From: Engraulis encrasicolus
Taxonomy: Eukaryota > Chordata > Actinopteri > Clupeiformes > Engraulidae
Length of the DNA: 64,000 nt
Assembly (NCBI RefSeq): GCF_034702125.1
Contig: NC_085868.1
Location: 43,561,116-43,625,115 of the forward strand
Reading direction: 5' to 3'
A program made the translations under genes and the position numbers. Every line of letters begins with the position of its first letter. Positions within the stretch are counted from its first letter, which is position 1. Below, in pieces: positions 24,076 through 35,884 of this stretch. The notes below the pieces were generated by a model. The model saw only the letters and a program-made list of their open reading frames with translations. It had not been told where the DNA came from and made no database searches.

Positions 24076-24772
24076 GTTTGCAGCAACTGGGGCGAACGAA
24101 CCGTGGTCTGCTGCTGATAAGTGCACATCCGTCCACTTCAGTTCAGAGCAGCCGTGATGCTTACTGACACTCTGCTCCTATCATCGCTTTCCGTGTTTGA
24201 TCATTCATTCAGCCCACCCCTCTCTCTTTCTTGAGGTAGAAAATTTGTTTCCTATCATTGGATCGGCACTCTGGAAATAAATAAAACAGTGACTTGAAGT
24301 TCCGCCACTTGAACAGTCCGGATGCAGAAACATTGGCCTGCTGATGTTCAAGTGGGACTCAACGGAGCAAATGTTTGACAATCAAAGAAAATTCAAGAAA
24401 AAAGAACAAGATTTTGAAATGTAGACTATAGGCCTGTTAACTGTCCTACCACTGTTAAGTCAGAGGAGAGAATTTAAAAATATTCTGGATGTTCCTCACG
24501 TGACACTTGCTATGCGATGATGGAAGAGACGATGTCGTAGAACCAGTGCATGCATCTTATGTCCAATCCAAATGCTTTCTGATCCCCACATGTTTATTCG
24601 GAAGGAAATGAAGTGTTTCATGTAAACAATTAAAAATAATTTTAATTCCAAACTATTTCCTTGGAAATTAAAGATACCATGTAACACTGGCCACTGTGTA
24701 GGCTACAGTATGTCTGGGGTGAGGTCCATAGCACAGCGTGTGTGTGCGTGTGTGAATGCATGTTTGTATCTA
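24076..24772. other. Unannotated intergenic sequence
   Basis: No exon or repeat recognised. Confidence 0.35.
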
Positions 24773-24782
24773 GTGTGTGTAT

Positions 24783-24851
<69 letters not shown>
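24773..24851. repeat. (GT)n microsatellite
   Basis: About 35 nearly pure GT units, directly abutting the fold-back element to the right. Confidence 0.95.
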
Positions 24852-24852
<1 letters not shown>

Positions 24853-25409
24853 AACTGTATTGAAAGCTATATTATCACGTGGCCACGAATCGCCGAGCTA
24901 TAATCTATAACGTTCGTGGTGCCGTCACGATAAAGCCCCGCTTTTCGTGGTTGGGCCACACTTCCACAGCCAATGCATTTGAATAGGCTGTCCGACTCGT
25001 GGTTGATTAAACGATTGATTGCCCAATTCCGAAAGAAAACTGATTAGGGACAGATTATTAGTGAAGGGATACATTAGCATGTATGTCCCATCACACTGTA
25101 AAGTAAAACAAATAAAGTTGGACAGTGTGTTTTCCAATGCAATGTTCGCTTCTCTACACCGTACCTACACTCCGCTTCTTCCTCATCAAATCACTGGTGT
25201 ATTCAATGTCATCATTCCTGTCATCTTCCTGGAGGCTTGACAGGTCCATCAATCGTAAATCAACCACGAGTCGGACAGCCCATTCAAATGCATTGGCCGC
25301 GGAATTGTGGCCCAACCACGAAAAATGGGGCTTTATCGTGACGGCACCACTACCGTTATAGATTATTTTAATTTCGTGGAAACACGACGCAACTCGTGCG
25401 ACAGGGCTT
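24852..25409. mobile_element. Fold-back element, second family member
   Basis: Arms of about 140 bp (about 24876-25017 and 25252-25389) are inverted copies; both contain tttttcgtggttgggc-type sequence and ataatctataacg. The left end CAACTGTAT and right end ACAGGGCT match the ends of the element at 5880-6414 (CAACCGTAT, ATAGGGCT), so the two are one family. The loop here is ordinary sequence, not telomere-like. It is inserted at the edge of the (GT)n tract, with gtgtgtg and gtgtgca as candidate duplications. Confidence 0.75.
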
Positions 25410-25733
25410 GTGTGCATGTGCATGTGTGTTTCATCTGGGGGTATGGGTGTGAGTGTAGATGTGGTGGTGCCTGATCAAGACAGCACTGATTATTTTGCCA
25501 TCTACTTCCTGCCACAGGGGAATAAGCCATATGGCACTCATCGGAAAGCCAAGCCTGGCTATGGCAACCTGTAACACAGGCTATCATGGTTACTCTGCGC
25601 TTCTCTTTAGATGCATGCATGTACGTAGCTCCACCACTAAGTGACAATGAAATGTGTGTCCCATCTCAAGTCAATTCCTCACAGCTACTAAACATGCATG
25701 CATCATCATACAGGTGCACACACATACAAATAC

Positions 25734-25741
25734 ACGCACAC
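25734..25741 (+). repeat. 8-bp target duplication (left) of hAT remnant
   Basis: ACGCACAC, repeated at 27624-27631. The surroundings are CA-rich, so the match alone would be weak; the termini support it. Confidence 0.7.
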
Positions 25742-26380
25742 CAGGCACGTGCACTCCAATACGGCAGGGGAGGCACTGCCTCACCAGCCCCACATGAGAA
25801 TGATGAGATGCAGTAGTAAATGTGAATAATAGTAACAATAACAGCTATTGTTTTCGAGCATCTGCACCATAACTACCATTTGAGCAATATTTAAACAGTT
25901 TCACTCATTTTCAATCATTTTCGTGGCCAAAATCGTAATATTTGCCCATTTCATGTCAAATTGCTCCGAATACGCAGAATTTGGGGCAACACCGAACTTG
26001 CCTCACCCCGGATTGCGCAATCCCTCGTTAACAAGCTTGAGCGCATGCGCCATTTTGCTCGTTCTGTGAATGCAACCTGGTAATATTGTATTAAACGTTT
26101 TTATACACTCAATAGAAGTATGTATGGTGTGCCCTCATAATTTTTTACTATTTTCTATGTGTGATTATCATTTCTTTACTCTGAACGCTTTGGCATAACG
26201 CCCACTGAAAGATACAGAGGTGCAGCGAGCAGTAGCCTGGCCGCAGACTCGTTCTGGCGTTGAGAGTCTTGCTGGTCAGTTACGTCATAGCGAATCTAAA
26301 GTTCACAATACAGTCAGTCGGTGTTGTTGGCTAGCTTGTTCACTTTGACTGCTACAAGTGGATTTCATAACGAAACTAAG

Positions 26381-26830
26381 AGCATTCTCAAAGTTGAATT
26401 TCCAAGGGGAAAATATGTGATAAAGAATGGAGGACCGACAGAGCTGAAGGGTTTGCTACTGCAGGTGACCGGTCAGAAGATTAGAACTACCCGATCATTT
26501 CAAAGTGAGTGGTACAAAGATGTTTTGTTTCCCCTGTGTCTTGTTTGCAACCGGCGAGAATGTGTGGAAGACCATTCGCATGGGATTTTACGACTTAACA
26601 ATTTACTAAGGAGCCTCACGAAACACAAATCCTCGCGGCTACTCATATTCAATGCCAAATTACTTTGGAGACGTTTGGGGCGTCTCGAATAGATGTGGCT
26701 TTGGATGAACAGCACCGGCTAAAGTAACGTTAGCATGCACAACGCCAAAGTGAAGGAGAACCGTGAAAGAGCGGCGCATGGACCTGATGTACGAGTTAAG
26801 GTAAGACCAGTGTTTCCTATGTGTGTGAAG
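26381..26830 (+). pseudogene. hAT transposase N-terminal remnant (TTF/ZMYM-like)
   Basis: The open frame at 26321-26692 encodes GPTELKGLLLQVTGQKIRTT followed by RSFQSEWYKD and C-x2-C, then LNNLLRSLTKHKSS and IFNAKLLWRRLGR. After a one-base frameshift near 26687 comes IDVALDEQHRLK, then a stop at 26722, then HNAKVKENRER in a third register. This order (RSFQ-x-x-WY zinc-finger start, RSLTKHEKS, ALDEQ..., HNAKVKENRE) is that of the TTF-type zinc-finger region in fish hAT transposases annotated as zinc finger MYM-type-like. The DDE catalytic residues are absent. At least two disabling changes make it a pseudogene. It could alternatively be called a ZMYM1-like fragment. Confidence 0.7.
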
Positions 26831-27321
26831 CCTGTGTTTGTGAGACCCGTGGGGAGAGAGAGAATCCGCCGTGATTCTGTCCGGTGTGGTAGCTTTTGTG
26901 ATATGCACCGGATTCTCATGTGCCCTGTAACTGTTTGTAAAGTTGAGTACAGGGTCCGTTGAGGTAAATCAAATATACCCGTGTAACAACAGGACTCTGA
27001 TCTAATTCCAAAGTGTAGGCATAACATAAATGACAGTCCCAAAATATTTGGTGACCATATCGAAGCTTATAATCTCTGTTTATGTTGCCACACCTTTGTC
27101 CCACATCACTTGCCGTAGCCTCGTACAAGTAGATGTACATTTGCACGAGAATCCGGTGCGTATCACAAAAGCTATCACACCGGTTTGTTCGCCGTGGTGC
27201 TCAGCGGTCTATATGACAACATGTTTTGAATCCTGTGTGTGTGTTGCATTGAGCATCCGCCGTGATGCACCTGTTTGTCCACATTGGTGCTGTGTGGTTA
27301 ATGTGAGACCACTGTTTGAAT

Positions 27322-27325
<4 letters not shown>

Positions 27326-27399
<74 letters not shown>

Positions 27400-27415
27400 T
27401 GAGTGAGTGAGTGAG
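27326..27415. repeat. (GT)n-(GAGT)n microsatellite
   Basis: GT run ending in four GAGT units, inside the hAT remnant. Confidence 0.95.
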
Positions 27416-27631
27416 AGATCTAATAGCATTTTCTCTACGGAAATGCAGCATGTTTTATTATGTAGGCCTACCTTATGTTAAGAAAGCTATGACATATGAA
27501 ACTTATCAGTAGGCCTATTTGGTAAATTTACTAAAATGTACTTATACTGTAGCTGTAGTATTGAAAATCTGATATTGGAAAAGTCATTGCCTCACCAGCC
27601 ATAAACCTGACCGCACGTCACTGACGCACAC

Positions 27632-27662
27632 AGACACACACAGACACACACAGACACACACA

Positions 27663-27715
<53 letters not shown>
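27632..27715. repeat. (CAGACA)n-(CA)n microsatellite
   Basis: Several cagacacaca units followed by pure CA, at the right flank of the hAT remnant. Confidence 0.95.
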
Positions 27716-27716
<1 letters not shown>

Positions 27717-27850
27717 TACCGAATCACCATAGTAATAGTCCAACAGTTTACCCCCTCCTTTAGGCATTAACACTATTACAACACAGTTTTTTTTAACAAG
27801 TTTGTGAAGCGTTTGGATGTTTTCGTTTTAAACACAATAAGTAACTCCTG

Positions 27851-27980
<130 letters not shown>

Positions 27981-28467
27981 AGTGAGGTTGACAACAGATT
28001 GGAAAGCTTCCAACATTTGGATATTATCCATTGGCACATTTTCATTGCTGACTGAAAGCAATGTAAAAAGGAACATTATTATCAGTGACAATGAAGTTAC
28101 AGATCACTACAGATGTTGACACAGCTCTTTGTTTTTGTCGAGGGCCTCTTCCCGACTAGCTTTTCATGAGACAGTCGGTCTCATATTATTTCACTCATGC
28201 AAATCACAATGTGAGTCATATCGCATGCCTGGGTGCTAGACTGAGTGATCTCTGTCACATGCAACCAACCCAGCACGCTAGGGCGCCGCCGCCACAGCAG
28301 ATAATTTTCACTGTGAGGCGCCTGTGTCTTGCACACCAACCGCTGGGCCTTCTTTGTGTCATTGTGTTATTTCCAGATCACATTAAAAGTCATGACATGA
28401 CACGTCAGACACAACAAAAAGGAATAGTATCATTATCACTACACAGTACCTCATTTTGAGAAAAATG

Positions 28468-28617
28468 TCAGACAGGCGGACAAAGAGGCCTCTGTCTATG
28501 CACTGCCGCCTTGTGGACACAGGAGGGAATTACAATTCAGAGAATGCGTTTCAGACAAAGAATGCATTTTAGACAGACAGACGGACTCTTATATAGATGC
28601 TAGGACGCATCTAAAAA
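28468..28617 (+). repeat. Dispersed repeat, copy 1 of 2
   Basis: It shares gacaggcgga, gccttgtggacacaggaggg and gagatgctaggacg-type blocks in the same order with 61699-61845. Probably a transposon fragment; ends undefined. Confidence 0.7.
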
Positions 28618-30212
28618 GTCAACGTAATGTGTTTTGGTGTGCCAATTGCACTGGGTGGAAATTATCACCATTTCCCAATGTCAAGTGTATGAGTCTTGGT
28701 AGTGCGTGAAACGCCCTGTGATTGGATACTACGCAGAGTTCACCAAAGGGCATCGAATCACCAGGCATGACTACGAAGGCTGACACACTTTGAGGCGTGC
28801 ACACTAGACATTGGGAAACGGCCAAGATGTCTGGTAGCGCAGAGAATGTCAAAGACTCAGACTCAGATGTCTTTGCTAAAGTTGAGAACAAGGGAAAGAA
28901 AAATATTGTGTGGAGTGATTAGATTGCTCCGCAAAATGCAGACACTGTTTTGATATTGCAGATGCTCAAAAAACACTAAAAGAAATGTCAAGCTCTGGCA
29001 TTTCTCTGCAGGAATGTGTCTGTTATTATTTATCAAAATACTAAAAACCTTCTCTGTTGCTGCAAAGCAATTCAAGGTCACACATGACTTCCTTTCTTTA
29101 CAGCCTACAGTTTGTACTTACATGAGCAGAAGAAAAGCATGCTGAGTACAGCACATTATGCAGTAAAAGGCAGTGTCAATGTGTCAGCCTTCATGTGCAG
29201 TTACGGTGTGATGCACAGTGAAAGCTGTCCTATTCTTGGGGGAAAAGAGGGGATCATTAAAGACAAGAGTGCATCATGGCATATTCCAAAGGGAAGAAAA
29301 GAATTGATAGAGAGAAGGGGAGAAAGGGAAAAGAGAGATAAAAAAACAGAGTGCAATTTACATTCAGTGACTCAACAGCCGACCCATGAGTGCAGACAAC
29401 CGTGTGGTTACTATAGTATGCATATGAACAGACTACCCTCCAGGATGTATGCACATTCTAGCCTGATTGTCATCGACTTTCAAATCTCTTCCAGACTTGG
29501 TCTGACCAAAAGCATAACAATTAACGTTTCCCAAACAGCATTGTTGACCCATGGTTTGCTACTGGTTGATCTGTTCCTGACAAAATGGGTGGAGTTCCCG
29601 TTTTTCCAGGAGATCAGAGACAATATTTACATTGCTTTTGGCCTGACTAGAAGCAATTCCAAAGGTTTTGCGTCACTCACATTCCACAAGCCAACCGGAG
29701 AGGCAAAAGCCAGCTCTCTACTCATCCTATCCAAAGCAGGACAGAGATGTGAGTAAGGCCATGTGGTGTTATTTGATGATGGCACAAAGAGGCCAAAATA
29801 TCAGCATGTAGATGGCATCCCAGAGAGATACCTAATTCTCTCTCTCTGTGTCTCTCTCACTATCTCTCTCTCTCTCTCTCGCTTTCCCTATCTGATCTGC
29901 TGACCTTCAAACAGCTCCCTGTCCAAACTATCAATAATTACACTAAGCAGGTTTTAATCACCCCCAGACATGCCATTAGCAGTAATAAACTTCAATTCTC
30001 TGCATGGTGAAGGGAAGTACGACTTATCTGCCATAAGTCTCAGTCATTAGGCATAAATGGTTGCACCATACGCTGTTGCAAGGTATTAGTTTGGACACAC
30101 ACTGCATCCTGCCTGCCTGGCTTCCTTTGATGACCCAAACATGGCACAAGTCCTAATTAAATATGGCTACCTTGAGGCACTTGTCAGAATTCGGCATACA
30201 GAGAGGTTCTTT

Positions 30213-30223
30213 TTGTGTGTGTA

Positions 30224-30254
<31 letters not shown>

Positions 30255-30297
30255 CTGTGTTTGTGTTTGTGTATGTGCGCGCCGCGAGTGTGTGTGT
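30213..30297. repeat. Imperfect (GT)n tract
   Basis: GT units with TTTG and GCGC interruptions. Confidence 0.85.
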
Positions 30298-30440
30298 ATT
30301 TATAGTGTGTAAGGACATGTGAGTACATGCATTTTAAGTAGCCTATACATGGTCAAAGACATTAACTGAGTTTTCAAGGCTATGACAAGGCAATATATTC
30401 CATAACACAGTGTCTGATCTATGGTGCTAAAACATGACAG

Positions 30441-30605
30441 CCTGATCTCAGAATTCTGTGGAATGGAATGGATCACTTCTGTGAGTCCATCACGAAAAAC
30501 ACTTCCATGACCACAGCATGGAATTATAGCAAAACCTGTGAAAATGACACAGATTTCATGTCCCAAAGATCCGTGTAGATTCCACAGAATTCTGAGCGAT
30601 CATGT
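30441..30605. mobile_element. Fold-back element flanked by 13-bp direct repeat
   Basis: CTCAGAATTCTGTGGAAT at 30447-30464 and its exact complement at 30579-30596 form 18-bp arms. The flanks share taaaacatgacag at 30428-30440 and 30606-30618. The structure fits a small inverted-repeat insertion, although 13 bp is long for a DNA-transposon duplication. Confidence 0.6.
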
Positions 30606-30618
30606 TAAAACATGACAG

Positions 30619-31338
30619 TGCGCTCCTCTTGCAATACAGCGCAGCAATACTGCTTGTGTCATTTACAACATAGTTATGTCTAGCTAGCTATGGCGAAGAC
30701 ATCCTGGCAGACTGTGGCTGATTCAGGGGGGGAGTGGTTATATGGTAGCCTACCCTATTATGCTTTCTATGAGAAAGAAGCAAAAAAGTAGGAGAGAAAG
30801 AAGAAAAAGAAAAGAAAGAGAAAAGTCATAGGACCTAAAGGAAAGAAGCATTTCATCTATCTAAAGTTCACCTTCATGAAAATAGAGACTATGCATGAGA
30901 TGAAATCATGAATGGCTGTGAAGGATGAGTTGGGTAGCCTACCTCTGCTCAATTTTAGATTGTATTTTGTATGTATTATACGGTATATATGGTGAATAAG
31001 TGTATTTTAGATAAAGTACGCCACTATGGCACGGTACTCCTTATAATGATTTCTACCTCAATCAGCCCCATGTATCCTGAAGTTTGGAAATCGAATCAAA
31101 CTCAGAAGAAGTAAGTCCTGACATCCATTACAGTGGACACGTCGAAAATAAGTTGTGATTTGAAAGCCTTCTTATTAAAATATCATCCTGAAATGTAACA
31201 TTACATTTAGAGTGTCACATTTATGAAACAAATTCATGGTTTGTGGGGAACCATGGTTTATGGTAACAGCTCTCCATGCCTTTCGCTGATTGCTTGAGGT
31301 TTTGTTTCTGTCACTGATGTGATTCAGTAGCCCTCCTG
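30619..31338. other. Unannotated intergenic sequence
   Basis: Purine-rich around 30770-30850; no gene or repeat recognised. Confidence 0.35.
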
Positions 31339-31658
31339 AAGTGAAAGTGAAGTGAAAGTCTGATTGGGAAATTCCAAGTCCCATTGTCATTGTGACACAG
31401 CACCCCACAGCACACAAGTGTTCACTGCACACAACAAAATTGTATTTAAGCCTCACCCGTACAAGTGGGCAGCCCCCAATGGCGCCCCAAGGGAGCAGTG
31501 CGGCTGGCCGGTACCATGCTCAGGGTACCACAGTCATAGAGGAGGATGGGGGAGAGCACTGGTTAATTACTCCCCCCACCAACCTGGCGGGCCGGGAGTC
31601 AAACCGGCAACCTTTGGGCTACAAGTCTGACGCCCTTACCGCTTACCCATGACTGCCC
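31339..31658 (-). mobile_element. tRNA-headed SINE, copy B
   Basis: Full-length minus-strand copy. The tRNA-like head ends the unit at 31658 (in reverse, gggcagtcatgggtaagcgg). The gtgaaagtgaagtgaaag tail lies at about 31340. Same body as copies A, C, D and E. Confidence 0.8.
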
Positions 31659-31999
31659 AAAGGTGGTAGCATTGAATCGACAGCTGTGTATGACTGCACC
31701 ACTATGCTCAAGGTCATTCATTCTGCTCCCTCCATTAAGAGGCGATGTTTGGCATTGGCAACTCTCAGAGCCCCATACAATGGTGACTTTACATAGTTGA
31801 AATCTAATGGCAAATCAATACCAAACGGAGGGATGATTAAGCATTCGCTCTGTGACAAATGGCATTGAACCCCCGGCTTTTGGGAGCATTAATGCCTCTC
31901 AATTCGCCATTCTCTGCAGTTAAATTAATCCAGCGAATTTGTCAGGAACAAAGGGTCAATTTTACCTGTGATGTATGACAGGTGCATAATTACTGTTAG

Positions 32000-32078
<79 letters not shown>

Positions 32079-32688
32079 TGTGTGAGTGAGTGAGTGAGTG
32101 AGTGAGTGAGGGTCTGTGTGTGTGTGTGTGTGTGTGATTAGGGGGTGTGCATATGTACAGTATATGACTGGTGAATGGGGGGATTGGGTAAGTGAAAGGA
32201 ATAAGATCAGAGAGAATACAAAAGGCTTCATATAAATCAAATTATAAACTGCCATCAACCAGCATCCCCATGCGCATATTTATGTGATGAGGATATCCAG
32301 AGAGTGTGATGATATTCTGAGTTCATGAGAAGGGACATGACCTTCGTTTATACGGTATGCTGGTAGCGTAGCCCAGTAGAGGTACAGTGAGGTATACTGA
32401 ATGCTGGGAAAGATCCTGCTTTACCTGGTCTTGAATGTCTTGTCTCCCATCGAGGCAGCCGTGGGGGTGTATGTAATGGTGAGTTCAGCCAGGGCTCTTG
32501 ACTTTTATCTTGGCCTCTTACTAGGCCACCTATGTGAGCTTTGCTCAGGGCAGCCCAGGGCAAATGTCCAGCAGGTTATGTCATCCAGCCATGTTCTGCT
32601 CCACGTGATTTTACTAATGAGCCAAGTCTCCTCAATCATATGAGCTAGGGCATTGGGCAGGGGCCAGCGATTCGATTATTTTCTATAC
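31659..32688. other. Intergenic with (GT)n tract
   Basis: No gene recognised; the microsatellite at 32003-32137 is the main feature. Confidence 0.4.
32003..32137. repeat. (GT)n-(GAGT)n microsatellite
   Basis: GT run, a block of GAGT units (about 32083-32110), then GT again. Confidence 0.95.
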
Positions 32689-32880
32689 TTAACCCTCTGG
32701 TTGAGTAACGGTCAAAAATTACCACTTTGAAACTTCATTCTTAAATAACTTATTTGTTTTTCATCATACACAAATGAGACTTCATGATATCCTTCAGCTA
32801 ACATATTAAATGCCTAAAATGAAATAAAATGAAATTCCTGAAGATTTGTGGAAGATATACTAACAAAAAATGACCGGACA
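32689..32880. mobile_element. Partial TTAA-type MITE
   Basis: The left end TTAACCCTCTGGTTGAG followed by ggtcaaaaattacc resembles the TTAA-type termini at 2916 and 10071. A possible partner, aaaaaatgaccgga, lies at about 32865, but no terminal TTAA follows it. The right boundary is approximate. Confidence 0.35.
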
Positions 32881-32952
32881 AATAATTTACATCTCAAAGT
32901 TATAGACAGAGACATTGACCTTATACAATATACATTCGAAACTGAAGTAGCA

Positions 32953-32973
32953 AACACACACATACACATATAT

Positions 32974-33069
<96 letters not shown>

Positions 33070-33090
33070 ACACACATATATACACACACA
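32953..33090. repeat. (CA)n microsatellite with TATA interruptions
   Basis: Long CA tract with symmetrical atatatacac-type interruptions at both ends. Confidence 0.95.
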
Positions 33091-33998
33091 CATAACATAA
33101 CACTGGAATTTCTGGACACCCAGAAATGCTGTCTAGCAAAGGGGAGTAGAGTTGCCCTGCAAGGACTCAAACCCGGCCTTCCGGGTACTAAACTGGGACT
33201 CTAATGCTATAAAAAAAAGATCGCAACTGTCCATCATGCTTCTCCCATCCATAGTGCCCCCTCATATGCTTCAGCCAGTGTTAACTATTCTGGGGGTCCA
33301 TATTTACACCCCTAGTTTTCATACGGTTTAAAAATACTCTATGTGAGTATTCTTTCTAATTTGCCTTTTGCTGACTTTTCATTTCCATTTTCCCCCAACT
33401 GACGCTTGAATGTCAGTTGGGCGCTGAGACACAGCGAGGCCTTCCTTGAAAGAGCCATGCTAAAGTAGTGACATGTGCATAATGCAGTGTCATTCTGATA
33501 TGCAGTAGGTTCTTACACATGCTGGGTGACACTGCCTTGCTGTATATATTTATTTTAGGCTGCTGGCTTGAATTCATTGTGCAGTGGACACATGCCCCCA
33601 AGGAAACATGACACTGATTCTTGAAAGTTTGGCAAAAACATGTCCCTGCAGTAAAATATTAATTCTGTTGAAAATCAACTAAATTTTCACAAACAAAATG
33701 AACCCAGGTAATGGCAAAGGGGTCTGTCACACGAATACACAGTTGTTTGAAATATTTAAGTGTAATTTTATTACTTTTCATGGCTATAAACCTGTCCACA
33801 CCCTGTAAAAACGCCTGTCCCAAGGACTGGCATCATCATTTCAATTGACTTAAAATACAAAAATCACTAACAGAATTGAACAATATCACCATGATATGAA
33901 AGACCATATTAAAGCGGTTCTACAGATGTGCACATAGTGGATGTAAAACAATATTTACTATTATTTACTGATTGCTCAAAATGTGTCCAGCATATTGG
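33091..33998. other. Unannotated intergenic sequence
   Basis: No gene recognised. An actgacgcttgaatgtcagt palindrome at about 33399-33418 is short and may be chance. Confidence 0.35.
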
Positions 33999-35580
33999 TC
34001 ACCACCGTCAGATTTTTTCTAAAAGACAATAAAATCAGGTATGCACAAGGTAATTTTCATTACTGAGGACCCCTTTTCAAACCTTTAGCTCTACTGCCTA
34101 CTTCACCATCACTGAAGCTCCTGTAAGTTTATTATTTTGTCCTCAATTTGTTAATTTGTTTGGACACTGGTACTGTCCCAACCATAAACTGTCAACACCG
34201 TCGGGGGTTTTAATAGTATTGTATTACATTAATGTTAATAAATATAATTTTTTTCAGAAAAGGTATGAAGCACCCAAGAAATAGAGCGAAAATGAAATGG
34301 CTAATGTGAACAAACAATGCATAATATTTAAAAGAGTGTTTTTTTGTCTCACACCGTCAGATGTCACCACCGTCAGATTTTGTTCTGCTCATCATGTTGT
34401 TCCATATTTTACTAAATTGTGCTGGTTAATGAAACATTACTAGGCATGTTAGTAATAACTGTGATCCAAAATGATACTCTAGCCACCACTGAGGTGCATT
34501 TGGAGGTTTTTTTGTCAGAAAACCTGACGGTGGTGACATCTGATGGAGTTCACCAAAAAACACGTGTTTTACGTGTTTTTGACATGTTTTAAGAATATGC
34601 ATACAATAAGTATCTACAGTTATGTTGAATTGTTAAAGTAATTCACTTTAATACAGTAAACATGTGTTTTTACTTCTAATTCTGTCTGCCGCTGTTAACA
34701 AAACAAGAAAGAGCCCATTTTATGAAAAATGTTAAACATGGGGAGCTTGGACAATGCATTCCTTCATCTATGATAATACACCTCTATATTTTGGATTTGA
34801 ACAACTTAAAAGCTGTTTTTACCACATTTTCAACAACCAGTGGCTTACTTCCTAGATAATCTAACTAATGAAGTAAAAACACATGCTCATACTGTGCACA
34901 CACAAAAAATAAAGTGTTTATGCAAGATGCCATTGACTTGAGAGGGCTATTTATTTTGCTAAATGCAGGTACTAATTAGGCCACTTTCACCACTCTCAGA
35001 TTACTGTCACCACCGTCAGTTCTTAAGTCACCACCGTAAGAAGGAGTTTTGGACATTTTAAAGGAATGTGCTTACAACATTTTCCTTAGGAGTTGTTGAA
35101 ATATCAAAGTAATAGGCAATTTAAGCCTACACGAATATTTGTGAAATTACAAAAAATTGTTTGTTGTATTTAGGCGTTAAGTAAGCATCGTATGACGGTA
35201 CATATTTTAAAATTAGAACACATGAAACAGTATTAAAATAGAACAAAAGTGAATTTTCAACATTTAAAGGCATATGTGTGAACCAAAAAATACACATAAT
35301 CACTTAAAAACTCCAGATACATATGCAACCAAATCGATATAATTTTAATAACTTTTAATTGTGTCTGACGGTGTTGACAAAAAACAAGGTATGATCAGAG
35401 AAAAGCCTGATTTCTGAAAAAAATACATAATGGGGAGATTGGCCTTGTGCATTTCTGAAAAGCCAAGACCTTAGTCTACGAGGATATACCATATAATTTT
35501 GTAATTCACTTTGTTTTTTTCTGTCAACATTACAACCTGTTTTAGCCACTTTCTCAAGAATCAGTGATGAACCATTGGCC
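33999..35580. repeat. Diffuse repeat block around CACCACCGTCAGAT
   Basis: The phrase or close variants occur at 33999-34013, 34191-34204, 34349-34362, 34363-34378, 35006-35019 and 35027-35040 on the plus strand, and at 34524-34538 and 35364-35378 on the minus strand. Two longer segments also look related (34610-34870 and 35290-35580, sharing ggggag, ttttagccac/ttttaccaca and caagaatcag/caacaaccag). I see no coding frame and no terminal repeats. Probably the eroded inside of an old element or a decayed satellite. Confidence 0.55.
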
Positions 35581-35742
35581 CCCTTAGAGCTGCACATGCC
35601 CTGTTTCACCAATCTGATGAGGTTCATATAAAGTCTAAATAAGATACATGTACTGTATGTATAGAATGGGCACTGCATCTGTGGGAAATACGTGCTTCCT
35701 TGGTTGTTTGCTATTGCATGCGGTTTCCCGTTATTTAGGATG

Positions 35743-35884
35743 ACTGTCTGTGGGCAAAAATGGCACTTGGGCTGTTTTTGGCTAAATTTTGGTCATAGAA
35801 ATCCATTGGTGGGATTTTGATGCTTCCAGGTGGGTTTTGAGCATTTTTTGGGCTGGAAATCATCAGTCTCATCTTGCAACCCTG
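35743..35884. mobile_element. hAT-like terminal fragment
   Basis: The right end, in reverse CAGGGTTGCAAGATGAGACTG, resembles a common fish hAT terminus. gggctgtttttggctaaatt lies inside. The left end was not found. Confidence 0.4.

Larger units (their letters stand above)
25742..27623 (+). mobile_element. Decayed hAT transposon with transposase remnant
   Basis: The left end CAGGCACGTGC and right end (reverse) CAGTGACGTGC are diverged inverted repeats. Both run into sequence containing gaggcaMtg and gcctcaccagcc. An 8-bp duplication ACGCACAC borders both. The interior holds the N-terminal part of a hAT transposase (26381-26830) and the (GT)n tract at 27326-27415. The catalytic and dimerisation regions are missing, so this is an internally deleted copy. 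Confidence 0.75.
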
